Under the pieces are notes generated by a model, which saw nothing but the letters and a program-made list of their open reading frames with translations, was not told the DNA's origin and searched no databases. 53,297 nt of DNA from Gammaproteobacteria bacterium (GTDB lineage: Bacteria; Pseudomonadota; Gammaproteobacteria; Pseudomonadales; Azotimanducaceae): contig JAPPGK010000062.1 in the NCBI GenBank assembly GCA_028821405.1, positions 1-53,297 of the forward strand. Reading direction: 5' to 3'. Position numbers and translations under genes: made by a program. Positions 46,407 to 53,297 of the stretch are shown in pieces (within the stretch, counting starts at the first letter, position 1; each line of letters starts with the position of its first letter).

Positions 46407-47627
46407 CTAGAAGTGGTCCGGGCAATGCGGGGCATGGCGCGTGCGGAAGATGGCGTCGGCCCGGATCACTGCATCCCGGTTGCCGCCCAGCAGGCCCCAG
46501 TTGGCAAGTTCGGTGGCGGAACGGAAACCGGTGAAAAGGGACACCAGCGCCTTGATGCCCAGGCGAATGTCCGGCGTCTGGTGGGTCGCACGCGCATGCG
46601 CGCCGTCGGTGGCGGTTTCGAGCCGCCAAGCCCCATTGTTCCACGGCGTCAAGGGGTCGTTCTCGATGCCGATGGCGATCTCGGCGGCAACGTCGTAGCC
46701 GCGCCCGGCGAGGGCTGCGGGCGCGTCGACGATTCGATACCACGCACCTTCATGGTCTTCGGCATGGAGCAGCCGGGGTTCCTGGAAGAACTCGAAGGCA
46801 GGATCGTCCGCCGGGGCGCTGCCCCAGGACACCCGGCCGACAAGGTCGTGGCTGGCGATGAAGCTCCATAGCGAGCGGTAGGCATCCTGGTCGAGCCAGA
46901 CCAATTCGCGCACCACGAGCTCTTGGCCGCGGGCCGGATGGTCCACCTTGTCGGCGCGCAGCGTATAGACAACGTAGCCCGTCCCTCGCCCATCGGCGTC
47001 GCGGCAGACGGCGACCCAGATCGGGCCATCCTTCCCGTCCTCCGGATCCAGGACGTTGTTGAGCCACAGATCCTTGGCGCGATGCAGATAGCATATGCCC
47101 TCGGCGATGAACTCGATATAGATCGCCTTGATGACGTCGTAGCCGGCATCCAGGCCGATGCGTTCGACCCGACCGCTGCCCTCGTCCCCGTCGTGGAACC
47201 GGATGTCCACGGTGTCCACGGCGTAGCGGCGAAGAACCGTCGACATCGCGTAGCCGTAGCGTTGGTAGATGGCGGCTTGCGACGCCCAAAGCGCGGCGAC
47301 GGGTTGCCCGGCATCGCGCATCTGTTCGAGCGCCTGGGTGTGGATGCGGCGTACCAGCCCCTGGCGGCGATATTCCGGCTGGGTGCCCACGGTGGAGACA
47401 CCGGCCAGCGGCATGGCCATGCCGTTGGCGCGCATGGTGAAGGGAATGGTCGAGAAAGTCGTCGCCAGCTTGCCGTCGTCGAACGCGCAGAGCGTCCACT
47501 CCGGTCGGGTCACCCGGGCGATGAGGTTGTCAGGCCCGTCCCCGAAGGCGCCCCCGTAGACGTAGCCGCCGAGAATCCCGAACTCCGCCATCTCTTCGGG
47601 GGTCGCTTGACGAATTTCGATGCCCAT
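46407..47627 (-). CDS. Eis-like GNAT-family N-acetyltransferase
   Basis: 406 residues from ATG 47627, where homology begins (MGIEIRQATPEEMAEFGIL); the frame is open to 47705. The N-terminal GNAT domain has the acetyl-CoA motif STVGTQPEYRRQGLVRRIH, and the total length plus the C-terminal sterol-carrier-like part (FEFFQEPRLLHAEDHEGAWYRIVD, ending in LFRTRHAPHCPDHF-type residues) is that of the Eis group. Mycobacterial Eis acetylates aminoglycosides and proteins; the substrate here is unknown. It is followed by the metallophosphoesterase, with 8 bp between. Confidence 0.88.
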   Translation of the reverse strand: MGIEIRQATPEEMAEFGILGGYVYGGAFGDGPDNLIARVTRPEWTLCAFDDGKLATTFSTIPFTMRANGMAMPLAGVSTVGTQPEYRRQGLVRRIHTQALEQMRDAGQPVAALWASQAAIYQRYGYAMSTVLRRYAVDTVDIRFHDGDEGSGRVERIGLDAGYDVIKAIYIEFIAEGICYLHRAKDLWLNNVLDPEDGKDGPIWVAVCRDADGRGTGYVVYTLRADKVDHPARGQELVVRELVWLDQDAYRSLWSFIASHDLVGRVSWGSAPADDPAFEFFQEPRLLHAEDHEGAWYRIVDAPAALAGRGYDVAAEIAIGIENDPLTPWNNGAWRLETATDGAHARATHQTPDIRLGIKALVSLFTGFRSATELANWGLLGGNRDAVIRADAIFRTRHAPHCPDHF

Positions 47628-47723
47628 GGCGGTGGATTGTAGCTTTGATCGCGGCCGCCCGTCGGGGCGGAGGGGGGTTCCCACGCCCTCCCGGCGTGTG
47701 GACATGGTAGAAGTTTCGCATTA

Positions 47724-47748
47724 GCGACGGGGAATCCTGCCCCGTCGC
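47724..47748. repeat. Perfect 9-bp hairpin
   Basis: GCGACGGGG-AATCCTG-CCCCGTCGC in the 280-bp gap between the divergent acetyltransferase and giant membrane-protein genes. The rest of the gap shows no gene. It resembles the element after the vWA operon (38342) in composition. Confidence 0.55.
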
Positions 47749-47909
47749 ATAGCTTGTGGGGACGACCTCGCTGATAGATGGCAGATAACTGGCGCGAGTC
47801 GTTGCCTCGAGAGCGCGATTCGGCTATTTGTGGCCCGTTGCCTCGGGCTGATCGGGGCCATCGAGGGCGGATCGCACGATCGGGTTCGTCCGTCGATAGG
47901 GAGTGTTCC

Positions 47910-50900
47910 ATGAACAGTCGGTGGATTGGCATTGCGGGTTTGGCCTTCGCGTGTATTGGGGCTAGTGGCCAGGATGACGTTCACATCCCGACGGATCTGG
48001 AGGACTGGCGGGATTGGGTCCTGCACGGCGAGGAATACCGCGCGTGCCCGTTCCTCTACAACAGTACGGCCACGGAGCGCAACGACTTCATCTGCGCATG
48101 GCCGGGCCAACTCGATTTGTCCGTAACCGCCGCCGGAGGTCGTTTTCATCAGGTGTGGACGGTCTACGCGAAGGAGCAGTGGATCCCCCTGCCCGGCGAT
48201 GGGGAGGTCTGGCCCCGCGCAGTGGCCACGACCGGCGGTGACGTGTCCGTGGTGCTGCGCGATGGGGTACCGGCGATCCTCTTGTCGCCGGGGCGGCACG
48301 ATGTACGCGGTAGCTTCGCTTGGGACGAACGACCGGCGACGCTCGCCGTGCCCCGGGAAAGCGGCTTGCTGAGCCTGACCGTGGACGGCCAGCGGATCAC
48401 CTTGCCAAGAAGCTCCGATCAGGGTGTTTGGCTGGGTCAGGGCGAGGAGGTCGAGAAGGCCCAGGACACCTTGGTGACCAAGGTCTATCGACGCCTCGAC
48501 GACGACGTCCCAACCCGGCTGCTCACGGTGTTCGAGATCGATGTCGCGGGGACGGTTCGCGAGGAGCGCATCGGACCCGTGCTCCCGGAGGGTTTCGTTC
48601 CGCTGTCGCTCGCCAGCGAACTCCCCGTGCAGCTCTCGCCCGACGGCGAGGTGCGTGTTCAAGTGCGGCCCGGTACCTGGCTGATCACGCTTGGCGCGCG
48701 CGCGCCGGATGTGGTCGAAAGCGTGACCCTGCCGCAGCCCGCGGACAACCTGCCGGATCAGGAGGTGTGGGCCTACCAGGCAAATGCCCAGTTGCGTGCG
48801 ACCCTGCCACAAGGCCCGCGCACCGTGGACCCGGAGCAGGTCGGCTCGCGTTGGCCCGAGCTGGCGACATTCCTCGTCGAGCCCGGCGAGTCGCTGAACG
48901 TGGTCGAACACTCCCGGGGGCTCGCGAGTGCCGACAACGCCCTGCAACTGAACCGCCGACTGTGGCTGGACTTCGACGGAACGGGTTTCGCCTTTGCCGA
49001 CGCCATCACGGGCGAGATGCGCGGTGGCTGGCGCCTGGACATGGCAACGCCGTATCTGCTGCAGAACGCGGAGGCGCACGGCGACGTGCTGCTCGTGACC
49101 GAGAACGATGCACTCGCCGGCGTGGAGGTGCGCAATGCCGATGTCGAAGTCGCCGCGCAGGGACGGATTGACACCCCGGGCGAGATTCCCGTTGCGGGTT
49201 GGAACGCCGGCTTCGACACGGTCGCGGCCACACTGAACGTCCCGCCGGGACACAAGTTGCTGACGGCCTTGGGAGTCGACCACGCGCCGTCAAGCTGGAC
49301 CGGACGCTGGAAACTCTTGGACTTTTTCCTGCTGCTGATCATCGTCGGGGCCGCCACCCGACTGCTCGGTCGCTGGGCGGGAGCGGCGGCGCTCGTCGCG
49401 ATGACCCTCGGTTTCCACGAACCGGCGGCGCCGCTGTGGACGTGGCTGAATCTGCTCGCTGCCGTCGCCCTTGTCCGGGTCGCACCCCAGGGACGCCTGG
49501 TGCGGGTGGCGAAGAGCTATCGGCTCGTCTCGTTCGCGGTGTTGCTGCTGTTCCTTGTGCCGTTCCTGCTCGGTCAGATTCGCATCGCCGTTTTCCCCCA
49601 ACTCGAACCGCTGGCTCACCGGCAGGGCCATGCCGAGACCTGGGGGCTGTTCGAAATGCTAACCCGGAGGACTTCACCAAGCCCCGGCGCCATGCTGAAA
49701 GGCGAGTCTGCGGTCGAGGCCGAGCGGCACGTTGAGGAGGTTGTGGTCGTAGGAGCCCCTAGGAGGTTGCGGCGCTACGATGAGAACGCGCTGTTGCAGG
49801 CCGGCCCGGGCAGACCGGATTGGGAATGGACTTCGTATTCGCTGTCTTGGGACGGCCCCGTGGACACCGAACGCACGATGCGCTTGGTGATCATGCCCGA
49901 TTGGCTCGTTACGGTGCTGCGTTTCGTGGCGGTCGGTGCGCTCGGGGCGTTCGCGGCCCTGTTCGCCTACGACATCTTCGGCGCACGCTGGAAGTGGCCG
50001 CCGAAGATCGCCTTGCGGTCAACGGGGGCGACGGCGGCTGTCGCGGTGTTCGCCGTTGTACTTGCCGGCGACGAACGGGCCTGGGCGGATCCGCCGCCTG
50101 CGGAGGTGCTCGACGAACTGAAGCAGCGCCTGCTTGCGCCGCCGTCGTGTGCGCCGCGCTGCGCGGAGATCGTCGACGCGGATGTCGTCGTCGAGGAAGG
50201 CGACATGACGGTCCGCTTGATCGTCCACGCCGTGGAAGACGTGGCGGTGCCGATGCCGGGTACCGCCCAAGGCTGGCGGCCGCAGCGTATCCGTGCGGGG
50301 CAGGCCGACCTGGCGGCCCGTCGGGGTTCCGATGGCGTGTTGCGGGTAGGACTCGATGCGGGTCGCCATGAACTGACGCTGCAAGGGCCGCTGCCACCGG
50401 GCGACACCGTGGAGATCCCGTTCGCGGCCACGCCTCGGTCAATTGCGGCGCATTCGGACCACTGGTTCGTCGCGGGCATCCGAAACCGAGCACTCGTCGC
50501 CCGTGCGCTCAACCTGACACGATTGCAGCAGGCAACCGACCGGTTGCCGGCGTCGGATGACCTGGCGGTCGCGCGATGGGAGCAAAGCCGGTTGCCGGTC
50601 TTCCTGCGCGTTGATCGGTACATCGATCTGCGCTTGGACTGGGGAACGGCGAATGTCGTCTATCGCGTGGCGCCGAAGACGGGCGCGATCAACGTCGAGA
50701 TCCCCCTGCTGGAAGGCGAGGCGGTGCTCGATGAAGGGGTCGCCGTTGGCGAGGGCGGCGTGTTGGTCTCGATGAATCCGTCGCAGCGGGAGTTCGAGTG
50801 GAACTCGACGCTGCCTCGGCAACCGTCGATGACGTTGACGGCGCCAACGGACCAACCGTGGCGGGAGGTCTGGGTGTTCGACATCGGCAACGCCTGGCAT

Positions 50901-51944
50901 GTCGATTTCGAGGGAATCCCGGAAAGCCTGCCCCGGCCGCGCAGTTCCGGGTGGCGGGTTGCCGTATTCCACCCGCGACCGGGAGAGACGCTGAATGTCT
51001 CTGTCTCTCGTCCCGAACCCGTGGCCGGCGGTACGCTCGCGTTCGACCACGTGGCCGTTCACACGACCCTCGGCGCCCACCAGCGTGGCTCGGTGATGGA
51101 AATTCATTATCGGAGTACCCAAGGAACCAGCCACCGCCTGCGGCTCCCGCAAGCAGCCAATCTCGAGTCCGTGACCATTGACGGCGATTCGGAACCCGTC
51201 ATCGCGGTGGCCGGCGAACTCACGGTGCCGATTCTGCCGGGAGAGCACATGCTCACGGTTGCCTGGAACGAGGTCGCAGAGCCGGGTCTTCGCTTGCGCA
51301 CGCCGAAGGTGGAACTCGGAACGGCGTCCAGCAACATCGTTTCCTCGCTGACGATTCCGTCGAACCGGTGGCTAATGTTCACCACCGGCCCGACACTGGG
51401 ACCGGCCGTGCTCTACTGGCCGGAACTGATCGCACTGATCCTGGCGAGCCTGATCCTCGGCCGGCTCCGATCAACGCCCCTGCGTACCCACGACTGGCTT
51501 CTCTTGGGTCTCGGCTTCAGCACATCCTTCTGGTTGGCTTTTGCCGCGGTCGCCGTCTGGCTCATCGTCCACGGCACCCGGAAATCCTGGGGCGCGAACA
51601 TCTCCGAACCGGTCTACCGGATATCGCAAATCGGCTTCGGCGTACTTACCCTGGCGGCGTTCGCGGCCATTGTCGCCGGCATCGGTGCCGGTCTGCTCGG
51701 CAACCCGGACATGAGTGTTACGGGCTACGCCTCGGTGGCCAACGAGCTGCGCTGGTTCGCGGACCAGACCGACAACGCGATTCCGGAAGCGACCGCGTAC
51801 TCCGTGCCCCTGTGGGCGTACAAGGTGCTGATCCTCGCTTGGGCGCTGTGGCTCGCCTTCGCGCTTATCCGCTGGCTGCCCTGGGTCTGGCACCGTTTCT
51901 CGGAAGAGGGGTTGTGGTATCGCCGCGAGCCGGCGCCAGCCTGA
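47910..51944 (+). CDS. Giant inner-membrane protein with TonB-box-like periplasmic motif, function unknown
   Basis: 1344 residues from ATG 47910 (TAGGGA site just upstream), the largest gene here. A signal peptide (MNSRWIGIAGLAFACIGASGQ) leads to a beta-rich periplasmic domain of about 440 residues. Four helices follow (about 468-560), then a loop, two helices (about 663-720), a second beta-rich domain (about 735-1160) and four C-terminal helices (about 1165-1330). By the positive-inside rule the loop after helix 4 is periplasmic and contains HVEEVVVVGAPRRLRR (607-622), like a receptor TonB box. No family is recognised. It may be an envelope scaffold or sensor. Confidence 0.85.
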   Translation: MNSRWIGIAGLAFACIGASGQDDVHIPTDLEDWRDWVLHGEEYRACPFLYNSTATERNDFICAWPGQLDLSVTAAGGRFHQVWTVYAKEQWIPLPGDGEVWPRAVATTGGDVSVVLRDGVPAILLSPGRHDVRGSFAWDERPATLAVPRESGLLSLTVDGQRITLPRSSDQGVWLGQGEEVEKAQDTLVTKVYRRLDDDVPTRLLTVFEIDVAGTVREERIGPVLPEGFVPLSLASELPVQLSPDGEVRVQVRPGTWLITLGARAPDVVESVTLPQPADNLPDQEVWAYQANAQLRATLPQGPRTVDPEQVGSRWPELATFLVEPGESLNVVEHSRGLASADNALQLNRRLWLDFDGTGFAFADAITGEMRGGWRLDMATPYLLQNAEAHGDVLLVTENDALAGVEVRNADVEVAAQGRIDTPGEIPVAGWNAGFDTVAATLNVPPGHKLLTALGVDHAPSSWTGRWKLLDFFLLLIIVGAATRLLGRWAGAAALVAMTLGFHEPAAPLWTWLNLLAAVALVRVAPQGRLVRVAKSYRLVSFAVLLLFLVPFLLGQIRIAVFPQLEPLAHRQGHAETWGLFEMLTRRTSPSPGAMLKGESAVEAERHVEEVVVVGAPRRLRRYDENALLQAGPGRPDWEWTSYSLSWDGPVDTERTMRLVIMPDWLVTVLRFVAVGALGAFAALFAYDIFGARWKWPPKIALRSTGATAAVAVFAVVLAGDERAWADPPPAEVLDELKQRLLAPPSCAPRCAEIVDADVVVEEGDMTVRLIVHAVEDVAVPMPGTAQGWRPQRIRAGQADLAARRGSDGVLRVGLDAGRHELTLQGPLPPGDTVEIPFAATPRSIAAHSDHWFVAGIRNRALVARALNLTRLQQATDRLPASDDLAVARWEQSRLPVFLRVDRYIDLRLDWGTANVVYRVAPKTGAINVEIPLLEGEAVLDEGVAVGEGGVLVSMNPSQREFEWNSTLPRQPSMTLTAPTDQPWREVWVFDIGNAWHVDFEGIPESLPRPRSSGWRVAVFHPRPGETLNVSVSRPEPVAGGTLAFDHVAVHTTLGAHQRGSVMEIHYRSTQGTSHRLRLPQAANLESVTIDGDSEPVIAVAGELTVPILPGEHMLTVAWNEVAEPGLRLRTPKVELGTASSNIVSSLTIPSNRWLMFTTGPTLGPAVLYWPELIALILASLILGRLRSTPLRTHDWLLLGLGFSTSFWLAFAAVAVWLIVHGTRKSWGANISEPVYRISQIGFGVLTLAAFAAIVAGIGAGLLGNPDMSVTGYASVANELRWFADQTDNAIPEATAYSVPLWAYKVLILAWALWLAFALIRWLPWVWHRFSEEGLWYRREPAPA

Positions 51945-52016
51945 TTCGCAGCGGCGATCCCATCGCGCGCGGAGGGTGAGCGGTCGCCCGTCGGGTCCGT
52001 ACGGTTCTCGGCGCGC

Positions 52017-53186
52017 CTAGATCCCGAGGTCCCTAGTGTTGTAGTCGCGGATGACGCGCTCGTAGGTTTCCGGGCTCCAACGGAAGTCGTCCTCCAGACC
52101 GGCGAAAGGCTGGTAGCGATACGGCGCTTCTTCCGGGAACCGTTGCCTTCTCGCGTCGATGGCGACGGCGATGACCGCGGAACGGTCGAAGATCCGCTGT
52201 TCGTCGTAGACGGTGGTTTCCTCGGAACCGAGCCCGCCCTTGGCACCGAGCACGGATGCCCGCCGGTGAAAGCCAAAGGTCAGCGAGATGCGCAGGTCGG
52301 GCGACGTGTTGGCGAACGAGCAATGCAGCGTCTGGCGGTTGACCATGGTGACGTCGCCGGGCTTGCAGAGGAGCGGCACGGCACCGGGCAGGCGCTCCGA
52401 ACCGCCGTTCTCCTCGATCATCGCCTTGATGTCGAGTCTGCCCGTCTTATGCGTGCCGGGCATGACCCAAAGGCAATTGCCGGGCGTCGTCGGATAGAGC
52501 TGCACCTGGAAGTTGAAGCCGTGGATACCCTCGTTCCAGGTCGGCGACTGCCAGTGCGTGATGCCGTCCTGGTGCCAGGCGACGGAGCCGCCGAGGCCGG
52601 GCTGCTTGATGAAGATCGCGTCGTTGAACGGCGTGAAGTCGGGGCCGTTGATGTTCTCGGCGATGGCGAGAAGCTTCGGGTGTCCGTAGAGCCGCAACCC
52701 GGACTCCATGTGCTGGCACATCCCGTAGGCCATGTGCACGACCTCTTCCGGCGCACTCTCGCCGGGATCGGGTTCGACCATCTTGGACGGGTGGCGGCCA
52801 CCCAACTGGTTCGTGCCACCCACCGGGTCGCTCAGTGGCTTGATGAACGTGAACGCCGGTCGCTTGAAACCCCTACCCAACGCCGGACGTCCCAGGGCGT
52901 CCACTTCCGCGCCGCGACCAACTGGCGCGCGTTCCAGCATCCGGTTCGTGTCGGCCCGTAGTTCAGCGATCTCCTCGGCCGCGATGGCGTTCTCGAAGAC
53001 GTAGAAACCGTGTTCCCAATAGGCGGTAAGGATCTCGTCGGCGAGTGCGTAGCCGTCCTTGAAGTGAATGGGACCGCGGTTGCCGATCTCTTTTGCGCGC
53101 CGTTCGCCGTGGTGGATGTAGTCGGCCATCGCCGCGGCGTGCTCCCGAGCGGAGGGTTGCCGGATCACCTGGGCTGTCTCAGACAT
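52017..53186 (-). CDS. Phytanoyl-CoA dioxygenase family protein, 389 aa
   Basis: An Fe(II)/2-oxoglutarate oxygenase, longer than the copy at 38375. Features: YWEHGFYVFENAIAAEEIAELR at the start of the fold, the iron HxD in GSVAWHQDGITHW, NCLWVMPGTHKTGR, and the distal His and Arg in NRQTLHCSFANTSPDLRISLTFGFHRR. The N-terminal 50 residues and the C-terminal 80 (ending YERVIRDYNTRDLGI) are extensions typical of the larger PhyH proteins of marine bacteria. Substrate unknown. Only 72 bp separate it from the convergent giant membrane-protein gene. Confidence 0.92.
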   Translation of the reverse strand: MSETAQVIRQPSAREHAAAMADYIHHGERRAKEIGNRGPIHFKDGYALADEILTAYWEHGFYVFENAIAAEEIAELRADTNRMLERAPVGRGAEVDALGRPALGRGFKRPAFTFIKPLSDPVGGTNQLGGRHPSKMVEPDPGESAPEEVVHMAYGMCQHMESGLRLYGHPKLLAIAENINGPDFTPFNDAIFIKQPGLGGSVAWHQDGITHWQSPTWNEGIHGFNFQVQLYPTTPGNCLWVMPGTHKTGRLDIKAMIEENGGSERLPGAVPLLCKPGDVTMVNRQTLHCSFANTSPDLRISLTFGFHRRASVLGAKGGLGSEETTVYDEQRIFDRSAVIAVAIDARRQRFPEEAPYRYQPFAGLEDDFRWSPETYERVIRDYNTRDLGI

Positions 53187-53297
53187 CGTTGCTTGCTCCT
53201 CGTCGTCCTACACCTTACCACTCCGACATCGGGACTTCGCGTGAGCGTACTGTCCAACGCGAAGTGAGGGTGAAGCCAAAGGCCGATTCCAACGCGA

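Overview
The window is a high-GC (roughly two-thirds G+C by eye), gene-dense bacterial chromosome segment. It most likely comes from an uncultured, aerobic marine or host-associated gammaproteobacterium. The main evidence is gene order: DUF2782 - polA - engB - cytochrome c4 - dsbA (13.5-19.1 kb) is the arrangement known from Pseudomonas, and def-fmt-dprA-purE-tsaC-aroE (2-8.7 kb) resembles the conserved gammaproteobacterial cluster around fmt/def/tsaC/aroE. No rRNA, tRNA, CRISPR array, insertion sequence or prophage was found.

Left part (1-25.5 kb), mostly core metabolism: the N-terminal third of a TonB-dependent receptor; an uncharacterised 257-residue protein; fmt and def; an NCS2 nucleobase permease with a degenerate HATPase-like tail; dprA, purE, tsaC, aroE; a cytochrome oxidase biogenesis run (SURF1, ctaA, SCO1); the ergothioneine genes egtB-egtD; the polA neighbourhood, in which PolA has lost its proofreading residues; xylB-xylA; a DUF3883 nuclease-like protein; and a lipoprotein PQQ-dependent alcohol dehydrogenase. 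aceE follows at 25.6 kb.

Middle part (28.4-38.3 kb), the most unusual: first, a BlaI-type repressor and an M56 (BlaR1-type) membrane metalloprotease carrying two TonB C-terminal domains, then two more TonB_C proteins and a TPR-like exported protein. After an SDR and a broken phytanoyl-CoA dioxygenase fragment comes a tightly coupled operon: ECF sigma factor, membrane protein with a dockerin-like calcium loop, cohesin-like exported protein, VIT/vWA lipoprotein and a small lipoprotein. The VIT/vWA protein, one TonB_C protein and a 1344-residue membrane protein (47.9-51.9 kb) each carry a TonB-box-like EEVxVxG/A motif of the kind normally seen at the start of TonB-dependent receptors. I infer a cell-envelope signalling or assembly network built around TonB C-terminal domains, without local ExbB/ExbD.

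Right part (38.4-53.3 kb): two intact phytanoyl-CoA dioxygenase family genes, a kexin-like S8 protease preceded by a gene that looks like its separately encoded prodomain, an exported repeat protein, a probable cobalamin riboswitch in front of an exported HEFVH protein with a membrane-anchored neighbour, arfB, a metallophosphoesterase, an Eis-like acetyltransferase and the giant membrane protein.

A family of short palindromic repeats (GGGCGACC-N5-GGTCGCCC core) is scattered through gene ends. One copy lies in frame inside the cohesin-like gene.
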